A stretch of 8,632 nucleotides of DNA, taken from contig JANYDV010000113.1 of NCBI GenBank assembly GCA_025363505.1, positions 1 to 8,632 of the forward strand. Direction: 5' to 3'. The notes beneath the pieces are model-generated. The model did no database searches. It saw only the letters and a list, made by a program, of their open reading frames with translations, and was not told where the DNA came from. The position numbers and the translations under genes are program-made. Positions 1 through 6,122 of the stretch are shown here, piece by piece. The DNA comes from Bacteroidota bacterium (lineage in GTDB: Bacteria > Bacteroidota > Ignavibacteria > Palsa-1295). How positions within the stretch are numbered: the stretch's first letter is position 1; each line of letters opens with the position of its first letter.

Positions 1-1
1 C

Positions 2-1981
2 GCTGAAAGTCCTGTCGGCAATGGCGTGACCAATATGCAATTGGGAATGATGGCAAACACCACAGTATTCACGGTTGCGGCTTCGACCGGCGCAACACTC
101 CCCCTCGGAAGTGGCGCTACGGTCAAGTTCGACGCCAATAGTTTTGTTACTTCCTCCGGCGCACCGTATAGTGGCGCGGTGAAAGTTTCGGCTCGCTATC
201 TTGATCCCACACGTACTGATTTTTTTAATTTCTTTTCGGGTGATAATGCCGGTCGTCAGAGCGACAACACCGAAGTTGGTCTGAAATCGGTTGGCGTGAT
301 TCGTGTTGAACTCCGCGACCAAAGCGGTAATGCACTGTCATTGGCAACAACTGCAACAGCCACGCTCAGCGTGCCAAAACCTGCTTCAATGTCTTCGGCT
401 CCTGCAACGATGCCACTGTGGTATTTTGATGAGACCATCGGCGAGTGGAAAGAAGATGGCTCGGCGACATTACAAGGAGGAAAATATGTCGGTACTGTAT
501 CGCATTTCACTGATTGGAATTTTGACTACAAAGGCGAAACGGGCGAACTCAATGCTCGCATCGTCTGCAACGGAATCCCGATCGAAGGGGTAGTGATTCA
601 TCTGTTTCAACGTGATATCACCACCGGTGCTGACGGACGTATTCATATCCGCCGTGTTCCTGCCGATCAACAGTTATCACTCGAAATTCTGAGTGCAAAA
701 AACGGCGGTAACTATTTTATTAACGTCCCGGTCATAGTAAATATCGTCCCCGGCACAACGCTTGACCTGGGTGATATCACTCTTGATTCTCCTTGTCCGG
801 CGGCTATCAGTGGTACGATATTCGATTGCGGCGATACCAAAATGGAAGGATTAGTCTTCATCACTTCCGCAGCAGGGTATTCGCATTATATCTATACCGG
901 AACCGGTGATTTTATGACGAGTGTGCCATCAGGTGTTGGCTTGACCATAGTCGCCACCGACCCAAATGGCAATGAGTCATCACCGCTTGATATATTAGCA
1001 CTCGCCAGTGGCGAACTTCGCAAAGTCGGAGATATTAAAGTCTGCGGTACTGCCACCAATAATTTTATTGATATACAATTAGGTGTCAATAAAGAATCGT
1101 CGACCATTGCGCTGTCGTCAGATGGAAGTTTGATGGCTATCTCTGCCTATTCTGGTGGAGTAAAAGTCTTTGATACGAAAAGCGGCAACCTTGTCAGCGA
1201 GCGCGTCGGCACAGGAGTCCAAGTAAATATCACCAAATTACAATTTACCCCTGATAATAAAAAGTTAATGGTTGTCAACCCCAGTACTGCTATTACTGTC
1301 TTAGATATTACTACGGCAACGCCATCGGTGACTTGTACCATCCCCAATGGCGGATCGTTGGTAACTGATGCGCATATCTATGATGACGGAAGCAAGATTA
1401 TTTCTAACGACCACAGTGGCTTTAGTTTATTCTCTTGTGCTGATGGAAGTTTGATCAAGACATTAAATACAACAAATTATCTTGACTCCACTTTCGCTTT
1501 TGGTTTTGACCGTAGCGAAGATGCAGTTGTTTTTCTTGATGCGAAGACCTATAATACCATTGTCGTTTGGAGCATAGCAAATGATGCGCTGATTCGTACC
1601 GTCTCTGTCGGTTCGACATATTTTCTATTGTACTCCGAAGAAGGTGTAACGTTTGGTTCTCCAAAAAGTGGAACCTCATCCTATTCATTCTTCAATACTA
1701 CAACCGGAGTGAAGATCAGTGATGTAGCAAATGTTTACAACACCAGCAACCGGTATGCGTCATTCATGGTGACAAAAGACAATATTTATGTCGGTGGGTC
1801 AATTGGGTCAATTGATTCAATTAGTACATTAAAAATTCTTAAAGTGGCAGACGGCTCCAACTCATTTACGAAACTTCTGCCGTTAAACACATATATTACA
1901 GATATTGCTGCCAATAGACAACAAACCCATGTAGCGGCGGTAACCAACCAAGGCTACATCCGAGTCTGGAAATTTCAGTAA
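2..1981 (+). CDS. Large secreted/surface protein: Ig-like module, carboxypeptidase-regulatory-like modules and C-terminal beta-propeller (5' partial)
   Basis: The reading frame is open to the left window edge. The first possible start inside is GTG at 26, but eight more codons upstream are open, so the gene almost certainly begins outside. Residues are numbered from that GTG. Residues 10-170 look like the ZU5/FAM171-like module of Bacteroidota surface proteins, with a beta-rich G-A-x-V-x-F start and the signature MPLWYFDETIGEW (129-141) followed by a VSHFTDWNFD strand (158-167). Residues 172-255 and 257-340 resemble two carboxypeptidase-regulatory-like domains, with TGADGRIHI at 200-208 and cysteines at 181, 257, 268 and 340. 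Residues about 355-651 contain seven repeats by eye, each a strand ending like GGVKVFD, NTIVVWS or GYIRVWKF, which suggests a seven-bladed WD40/YVTN-type propeller. The role is probably extracellular binding or adhesion; no catalytic motif is visible. The C-terminus stops at the last propeller strand, with no T9SS sorting domain. A strong terminator follows, so this is the last gene of its transcript. Domain assignments are by eye. Confidence 0.8.
   Translation, partial: AESPVGNGVTNMQLGMMANTTVFTVAASTGATLPLGSGATVKFDANSFVTSSGAPYSGAVKVSARYLDPTRTDFFNFFSGDNAGRQSDNTEVGLKSVGVIRVELRDQSGNALSLATTATATLSVPKPASMSSAPATMPLWYFDETIGEWKEDGSATLQGGKYVGTVSHFTDWNFDYKGETGELNARIVCNGIPIEGVVIHLFQRDITTGADGRIHIRRVPADQQLSLEILSAKNGGNYFINVPVIVNIVPGTTLDLGDITLDSPCPAAISGTIFDCGDTKMEGLVFITSAAGYSHYIYTGTGDFMTSVPSGVGLTIVATDPNGNESSPLDILALASGELRKVGDIKVCGTATNNFIDIQLGVNKESSTIALSSDGSLMAISAYSGGVKVFDTKSGNLVSERVGTGVQVNITKLQFTPDNKKLMVVNPSTAITVLDITTATPSVTCTIPNGGSLVTDAHIYDDGSKIISNDHSGFSLFSCADGSLIKTLNTTNYLDSTFAFGFDRSEDAVVFLDAKTYNTIVVWSIANDALIRTVSVGSTYFLLYSEEGVTFGSPKSGTSSYSFFNTTTGVKISDVANVYNTSNRYASFMVTKDNIYVGGSIGSIDSISTLKILKVADGSNSFTKLLPLNTYITDIAANRQQTHVAAVTNQGYIRVWKFQ
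1796..1822 (+). repeat. In-frame 9-bp tandem repeat, three units
   Basis: Two identical copies of GGGTCAATT are followed by a third with two changes (GATTCAATT). They encode Gly-Ser-Ile, Gly-Ser-Ile, Asp-Ser-Ile (residues 591-599) in the sixth repeat of the propeller. A 9-bp unit keeps the frame, so copy-number change would only lengthen or shorten a loop. Confidence 0.7.
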
Positions 1982-2005
1982 ATACTCCGAGCTGATAAGC
2001 ATCAA

Positions 2006-2039
2006 CGGGCAGGACTTCACAGTCCTGCCCGTTTTTTTT
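2006..2039 (+). terminator. Rho-independent terminator after the propeller gene
   Basis: A perfect 11-bp stem (2006-2016 pairing with 2021-2031, CGGGCAGGACT and its complement) encloses the 4-nt loop TCAC. It is followed directly by eight T residues (2032-2039). It lies 24 nt after the stop codon at 1979-1981. The T-run is only on the plus-strand side, so the terminator acts on rightward transcription and separates the propeller gene from the T9SS cargo/holA unit. Confidence 0.93.
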
Positions 2040-2161
2040 ATATACAATTACGACCGGTCTATCGCACGACCATCGAGACAAACTATTATTAATATCTATA
2101 ATACGGAATTATCGCCTTCGTGTAAAAGTTAGATATTCATAATAATTTTTTCATTACGCTT
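2040..2161 (+). other. AT-rich intergenic leader before the T9SS cargo gene
   Basis: This 122-nt gap holds no convincing ORF or RNA. It is AT-rich, especially at 2082-2104 and 2128-2155, and must contain the promoter of the downstream pair because a strong terminator lies just upstream. No clear -10/-35 or Bacteroidota TAnnTTTG box could be fixed, and no Shine-Dalgarno sequence precedes the ATG at 2162. Confidence 0.35.
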
Positions 2162-2833
2162 ATGTTTCGCCCCCTGATAAGCATTTTTCTATTGGCGTTG
2201 TTGCCGATGGTTGCGCCTGCGCAACAGATCGAATTTCGCTCGGTTGCGAGCGGTGTCTGGTCCGATACTCGAAATTGGGAACAAGAAAATAGCGGTGTCT
2301 GGCACAGCCCCCAATATGGTGTGTTTCCCGGCGAGAGCCACCACCGAGATGTCAATGTGACTATTGATAATGGGAGTGTTCTCGTAATCGGGCAAGGACA
2401 AGAAGTCCACGTCAGCTCGTTGACGATCATGAACGGACGCCTCGAAGTCAATGGCATCATTGTCGTCGGTGATGCTGTAAACGACGGCGATGCCCCAACC
2501 GACGATCAGCCTGATTTGAGAAACGAAGTAAGCATTCCGACGGCTCCGGCAAACGGCTTACAACTATTGCAAAACTCGCCAAACCCAACATTTGCCTCTT
2601 CGGGTGCAACCACGAATCTTACATTTTATATTGATGCCGATTACCCGACGGTGCGACTGTCACTCTTCGATGAACTTGGTCGCGAGATCAGCAGGGTCAC
2701 GGATGTTGCGCATCCCGAAATTGGCTGGCATACACTGCCAATGAGCACCGCCGATCTCCGCTCAGGGTCATATCATCTTGTGTTGCAAGCCGGCAATAAC
2801 ACTCGGCATCGCACACTCTCGGTGATTCGATAA
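2162..2833 (+). CDS. Small secreted protein with T9SS type A C-terminal sorting domain
   Basis: The 223-residue product starts with a clear Sec signal peptide: basic MFR, a hydrophobic stretch at 5-17 and a likely cut after APA (residue 20). Residues about 27-105 form a beta-rich module of the style GVWSDTRNW...PGE...VNVTIDNGSVLVIG...VSSLTIMNGRLEVNG. This resembles the start of G8-like or beta-solenoid modules in secreted Bacteroidota proteins. A polar Asp/Pro-rich linker (106-135) follows. Residues 136-223 read as a type A sorting domain, with LQNSPNPT at 135-142, VRLSLFDELGREISRV at 164-179, a GWHTLPM strand, and DLRSGSYHLVLQAG followed by a basic end. By family knowledge such domains direct export by T9SS and are cut off at the outer membrane, leaving only about 115 mature residues. 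The partner or substrate is unknown. The stop is 5 nt before holA, so the two genes are probably co-transcribed although functionally unrelated. Confidence 0.85.
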   Translation: MFRPLISIFLLALLPMVAPAQQIEFRSVASGVWSDTRNWEQENSGVWHSPQYGVFPGESHHRDVNVTIDNGSVLVIGQGQEVHVSSLTIMNGRLEVNGIIVVGDAVNDGDAPTDDQPDLRNEVSIPTAPANGLQLLQNSPNPTFASSGATTNLTFYIDADYPTVRLSLFDELGREISRVTDVAHPEIGWHTLPMSTADLRSGSYHLVLQAGNNTRHRTLSVIR

Positions 2834-2838
2834 GTCGA

Positions 2839-3876
2839 ATGACCTATCAGCAACTCGAAAAACAATGGCGTTCCGGCAAAGCCGATTCGGTCTATCTTTT
2901 TTTTGGTGAAGAAGAATTTTTACGAACAGAGTTGATACGCAAAGCCATCGACCTGTTTCTTCCCGACGCCTCCTTGCGTTCGTTTAATCTCGATCAATTC
3001 GATGGTGCCGAGTCACGCTTAGTTGATGTGCTTGCGTCAGCAAAAGCCTACCCCATCATGGCAGAAGCACGAGTGATCATCTGTCGCAACTTCGAAAAGT
3101 TTTTTGTCAATCGCGGAAAAACCGACAATGCTGATTCGCCAAAAAATACACTCATTGCGGAGTATCTCGAAGATCCCAACCGCTCGACACTGTTAATTCT
3201 CGACACCACCAAACCCGGCGCAAAAAATACGCATCCCTGGAAAGGATTGTTTATCAATGCAACGCCAATCGAATTTGCACCATTGAAAGAACAAGAGGCA
3301 ATGGAGTGGCTTGGTGACCGGGCGGCGCACTTCGGAAAAAAATTCGACAGTCGCGGCGCAAAAATGTTGGTTGATCTTTTAGGTACTGATTTGCGTCAGC
3401 TCTCAAGCGAACTCGAAAAATTAGTAACCTACGTCAGCACCGAAGAAGCCATCACTGCCGCCGATGTCGAAGCTACCATTGGCGTCTCGCCACACTACAA
3501 TGTGTTCGAACTCAACAAAGCCATCGGCAGTCGCAACAAAAGCCTCGCGTCCGAAATTGTGGTCAGAATGTTTGAAGCCGACAAAAAAGCATTGTTTATG
3601 ACCCTGTTTAATCTTGCAAAATATTTTGAACAACTGGTCGTCGCTCGCGAAATGTCGCTCAACCGCGAAAGCGAACAAGCAATCGCAAAAGCACTTGATC
3701 TCTATGGCGGTGCAGCATTTTTTGTAAAAAATTATGTTGCCGAAGCCAGACGCTATACAGCACTTGAGCTTGACAATGCCATCAAAGCGATTGTTGCAAC
3801 CGAATATCAAACCCGCAAAACCTCAATGGTCGATGATTGCTTGTTGGTGCAACAGTTGATCGCCGAGATACTCTAA
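2839..3876 (+). CDS. holA: DNA polymerase III subunit delta (clamp loader)
   Basis: HolA is the clamp-loader subunit that opens the beta sliding clamp on DNA during chromosome replication in the cytoplasm. The 345-residue length is typical. The N-terminal segment has the family hallmark VYLFFGEEEFLRTELI (18-33) and a later LLILDTT strand (118-124), matching the AAA+-like fold that lacks ATPase motifs in delta. The middle lid region has LLGTDLRQLSSELEKLVTYV (180-199), a strong HolA signature, then the ITAADVEATIG segment (205-215) and FELNKAIG (223-230). The C-terminal helical collar domain covers about 225-345. The ATG at 2839 fits the family N-terminus; no Shine-Dalgarno is visible. It follows the T9SS cargo gene by 5 nt and converges with the minus-strand methyltransferase gene, leaving 46 nt in which no good terminator is seen. 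Confidence 0.93.
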   Translation: MTYQQLEKQWRSGKADSVYLFFGEEEFLRTELIRKAIDLFLPDASLRSFNLDQFDGAESRLVDVLASAKAYPIMAEARVIICRNFEKFFVNRGKTDNADSPKNTLIAEYLEDPNRSTLLILDTTKPGAKNTHPWKGLFINATPIEFAPLKEQEAMEWLGDRAAHFGKKFDSRGAKMLVDLLGTDLRQLSSELEKLVTYVSTEEAITAADVEATIGVSPHYNVFELNKAIGSRNKSLASEIVVRMFEADKKALFMTLFNLAKYFEQLVVAREMSLNRESEQAIAKALDLYGGAAFFVKNYVAEARRYTALELDNAIKAIVATEYQTRKTSMVDDCLLVQQLIAEIL

Positions 3877-3922
3877 CGTTTTCTAAATCTCTGGCGGTGA
3901 TTTCTCTGACGATACTAAATTG

Positions 3923-4414
3923 CTACTGAGCTAACACACGGTTCTCTTCTTTGATCCTTATCGTGATTATCACTGCATTGAGCACACTAAAAATCACAGC
4001 CGTACAGATGAGTTCGAATGCAAGTGGTATCAGTAATATCTCCGCAACGACAATAACATAATTCGGATGTTTGACAAAACGATACGCGCCCTTCTTGATG
4101 AGTGCGATATTGTGAATGCGAAGAATTTTAGTGTTCCAGAATTTTCCCAGTGACATCATAACCCAAATCTTCATCGCAATCAGGAGGACATAAATTGCAA
4201 TGAGATATACACTGTATTGATGGCGTTGTTGGAAAGTGTACTCGGTGAGCAGTGAAATAAAAAAAAATATATGAAGAGCGACAATAAATGGGTAATGGTT
4301 TTTGCCATATTCGATTGCCCTCTGGGATCTGAGCCACACTTCATGATTTCTTGCAATTAGTAGCTCAGCGATTCTGAGCAGAATGACAAATGAAATGAAT
4401 ATGTAAAATATCAT
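3923..4414 (-). CDS. Isoprenylcysteine carboxyl methyltransferase (ICMT)-family membrane enzyme, BpsB/YpbQ-like
   Basis: The 163-residue product is an integral membrane protein with hydrophobic helices at about 1-20, 43-60, 68-88 and 120-151. The ICMT-family core is visible: LGKFWNTKI (89-97), GAYRFVKHPNYVIVVAEI (109-126) with the KHPNY motif at 115-119, and IRIKEENRVL (152-161), which carries the conserved Glu-Glu pair. These elements bind S-adenosylmethionine in the family. Its start ATG lies 1 nt after the stop of the type III polyketide synthase, so translational coupling is likely. In Bacillus subtilis the equivalent pair BpsA/BpsB makes alkylpyrones and then O-methylates them. By that analogy this enzyme probably methylates the pyrone product at the membrane. 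The substrate here is inferred from context; methylation of another lipid or of a prenylated compound cannot be excluded. Confidence 0.85.
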   Translation of the reverse strand: MIFYIFISFVILLRIAELLIARNHEVWLRSQRAIEYGKNHYPFIVALHIFFFISLLTEYTFQQRHQYSVYLIAIYVLLIAMKIWVMMSLGKFWNTKILRIHNIALIKKGAYRFVKHPNYVIVVAEILLIPLAFELICTAVIFSVLNAVIITIRIKEENRVLAQ

Positions 4415-4415
4415 T

Positions 4416-5480
4416 TTATTTGTTGGTCATACTCAGCAATGCCATCTCGCTCGAAAAACCCGGACCCATCGCGACCATCAGTCCGTAGCCATCTTGAAAG
4501 CCTTGAGAAATAAATCTTTCCATCACATACAGCACTGTCACGCTTGACATATTGCCGTTGTCATTCATCACCTCGCGAGTATTTTTAAGAAAATCACCTT
4601 CAACCGTTAATGCCTTCTCGTATGCCGTCAGCACTTTTTTACCACCGGGATGAAAAATAAAATTCTTAATGTCTGAAAGTGTGAGGCGATGCTGTTCTAA
4701 GAACATGATGACATCCCCTGCAATTGTTTCAGAAATAATAGTCGGAATATCTTGCGAAAAAATAACCTTGAAGCCTTTGTCAAGAAATTCCCAGCCCATC
4801 ACGTCGAGACTATCATAATAAAGTTTGCTTTGCGAAGCAAGATGTTTGATCGAATGCTTCTGGTTGCTAACGTGATTGTCCCCCACGATCAAACAAGCGG
4901 CGATACCATCAGCAAATAAGCTCGAGCCGATAAAATTACTTTTACTAAAATCATCACGCAAAAAAGTCAGCGAGCATAATTCAACCGCCACCACCAACAC
5001 GATCGCATCAGGGTTTGCTGTTGCTAATGTACTTGCTTTCGAAATGCCTGCAACACCACCCGCGCAGCCCAACCCAAAGATGGGGATGCGGTTGATGTGT
5101 TGATGTAATTTCATCTTATTTATAATCAGGGCATCCAAACTCGGCGTGGCAAGTCCCGTCGTCGAAATAAATATTATATCGGTGATGTCATTTTTATGAA
5201 TGTTTGCCGATGTGATACACTCTTCAATTACCTTGACACTATTCTCCAATGCAATGCTAATATACTCAGCATTTTGTTGTTCGAAACGATGAATGTCAAG
5301 ATAATATGGCAGTGGCTTACAAAAGTTGCGAGTGTTGATTTCGGTATTATCAAATGCACTCACCATCCGCTCCACGGCAGGATAGGAAGTTGCAAACAAT
5401 GTTTTTACAAATTGTTTTACTTCTTCTTGGCTCACTCGAAAAGGGAAGTCAATCTTCGCGATGGATGCTATTGATGGCAT
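4416..5480 (-). CDS. Type III polyketide synthase (chalcone/alkylpyrone synthase family)
   Basis: Type III polyketide synthases are homodimeric cytosolic enzymes that extend an acyl-CoA starter with malonyl-CoA and cyclise the chain to a pyrone or resorcinol. At 354 residues the length is normal. The catalytic triad is intact: nucleophile Cys139 in IFGLGCAGGVAGI (134-146), His277 in FIFHPGGKKVL (274-284) and Asn310 in NDNGNMSSV (306-314). The C-terminal GPGFSSEMALL (339-349) matches the conserved cyclisation-pocket loop, and STTGLATPSLDALI (106-119) matches the thiolase-fold core. It lies 16 nt after the eRF1-like gene and 1 nt before an ICMT-family methyltransferase, the same PKS-methyltransferase order as bpsA-bpsB of Bacillus. 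The most likely product is an alkylpyrone-type lipid; a resorcinol product or a short starter is possible. The gene appears AT-richer than holA and queA. The ATG at 5480 gives a family-like N-terminus. Confidence 0.93.
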   Translation of the reverse strand: MPSIASIAKIDFPFRVSQEEVKQFVKTLFATSYPAVERMVSAFDNTEINTRNFCKPLPYYLDIHRFEQQNAEYISIALENSVKVIEECITSANIHKNDITDIIFISTTGLATPSLDALIINKMKLHQHINRIPIFGLGCAGGVAGISKASTLATANPDAIVLVVAVELCSLTFLRDDFSKSNFIGSSLFADGIAACLIVGDNHVSNQKHSIKHLASQSKLYYDSLDVMGWEFLDKGFKVIFSQDIPTIISETIAGDVIMFLEQHRLTLSDIKNFIFHPGGKKVLTAYEKALTVEGDFLKNTREVMNDNGNMSSVTVLYVMERFISQGFQDGYGLMVAMGPGFSSEMALLSMTNK

Positions 5481-5496
5481 AAGAGCACTCGAGCAA

Positions 5497-5877
5497 TTAT
5501 TTTGCGAAATGTTCTTTCACAAATGCTTGCTGTTGATGTTCGGACATTTTATCCGCCGATTTTGTTTCGATCTTTATGTTTGCAAATTGATGATCGGCTT
5601 TGAGAAGATTGCACAATTCGAGCTTGGCATCAGTAGGTCCGAAGAGCAGTATTTCATTGTAATGCTTAATCGTCTCGCCAATTTTTTTATAGTACTCTGC
5701 ATGTTTATGCTGCTCCTTATTATGCATCAAGTTTTCACTTTTGCTTAAACTTTCTTCTTTTTGGTCGTGGGTAAATGTAGATTCAATAATGGTCGTCGTC
5801 ATAGGACCGCCCGTAAATTCTATCAGATGAGCGCTCGAATGATCCATCCATATACCGATTTGTTTTACTGTTGTCAT
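5497..5877 (-). CDS. Small conserved eRF1/Dom34-like (host-attachment-like) protein
   Basis: The 126-residue cytosolic protein has the pattern of a small conserved Bacteroidota family: an N-terminal beta strand with GIWMDHSSAHLIEF (8-21), a polar segment with THDQKEESLSKSENLMHNKEQ (36-56), a helix with YYKKIGETI (62-70), then EILLFGPTDAKLELCNLL (75-92), KIETKSADKMSEHQQQAFV (102-120) and a short basic end. The strand-GPTDAK-helix arrangement recalls the nucleic-acid-associated eRF1 domain 3/Dom34-like fold and the bacterial eRF1-like or host-attachment families. That placement is an inference from pattern. No catalytic residue can be named, and the release-factor GGQ motif is absent. It is the first gene of the minus-strand unit, 16 nt upstream of the polyketide synthase, so the promoter for all three genes should lie in 5878-6040. 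A translation- or stress-related role is a guess; a link to lipid synthesis rests only on operon position. Confidence 0.75.
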   Translation of the reverse strand: MTTVKQIGIWMDHSSAHLIEFTGGPMTTTIIESTFTHDQKEESLSKSENLMHNKEQHKHAEYYKKIGETIKHYNEILLFGPTDAKLELCNLLKADHQFANIKIETKSADKMSEHQQQAFVKEHFAK

Positions 5878-5913
5878 ATTATTGAATAATTATTATTTGT
5901 GAAAATACAATAT

Positions 5914-5924
5914 ACGAAGTTCGT
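5914..5924. promoter_or_regulatory. Small perfect palindrome upstream of the eRF1-like/PKS unit (possible operator)
   Basis: ACGAA-G-TTCGT is a perfect 5+1+5 inverted repeat, 37 nt upstream of the start codon of the eRF1-like gene. On the minus strand it is followed at once by TATATTG, which is near but not identical to the Bacteroidota -7 box (TAnnTTTG). Its position suits an operator overlapping a promoter, but a short palindrome in AT-rich DNA can arise by chance, and no regulator gene is nearby. Confidence 0.2.
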
Positions 5925-6045
5925 TTTAAAAAACCTTACACTTTACCAATATTTAGTTGTTTTATTCACACATTCGTTAAACGATGAAGCTTTCTACATC
6001 TAATCTTGAGGTTGATGTTTAACACCCAATGTAAGTATTTTTGTT

Positions 6046-6114
6046 TCGTCATTCCCGTGCAGGTGGGAATCTATACTCATTTAAAGATACTCAAATGCTG
6101 AGGATAGATTTCCA
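6046..6114. repeat. Truncated inverted-repeat element (palindromic intergenic repeat remnant)
   Basis: The left part, TCGTCATTCCCGTGCAGG (6046-6063), resembles the widespread bacterial intergenic repeats with a CATTCCCG...GGGAAT core; it can itself fold with 6065-6070. A longer stem pairs 6064-6079 with 6099-6114 (14 Watson-Crick pairs, one G-T pair and one mismatch), with a 19-nt loop that can pair internally (ATTT with AAAT). The outer left arm has no mate: after 6114 the sequence changes to unrelated AT-rich DNA and reaches the queA stop 9 nt later. The element therefore looks half lost on the queA side. It may affect the 3' end of queA mRNA, but no U-tract is present to make it an intrinsic terminator. 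Confidence 0.6.
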
Positions 6115-6122
6115 TTATATTT

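Noticed and set aside
1121..1455. A 14-base direct repeat, GATGGAAGTTTGAT, at 1121-1134 and 1442-1455.
   Set aside because: Both copies encode the DGSL(M/I) turn of propeller repeats; this is explained by shared protein structure, not by a separate DNA element.
3421..3810. A 129-codon minus-strand ORF opposite holA.
   Set aside because: It is a shadow of a well-supported gene, with an odd Phe/Cys-rich composition and no family pattern.
3885..3903. Stem AAATC/GATTT between holA and the methyltransferase as a terminator.
   Set aside because: It has only five AT-rich pairs and no T-run on either strand.
5461..5748. A 95-codon plus-strand ORF with a hydrophobic C-terminus opposite the eRF1-like gene.
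   Set aside because: It overlaps two supported minus-strand genes, and its hydrophobicity is the reverse reading of their polar codons.
5911..5921. TATACGAAGTT matches part of one arm of the phage P1 loxP site.
   Set aside because: There is no second inverted arm at the correct 8-bp spacing and no recombinase gene; an 11-base partial match in AT-rich DNA is likely chance.
5976..6022. Separated inverted repeat GTTAAAC ... GTTTAAC in the gap before the eRF1-like gene.
   Set aside because: Only seven AT-rich pairs are separated by more than 30 nt, within chance expectation.
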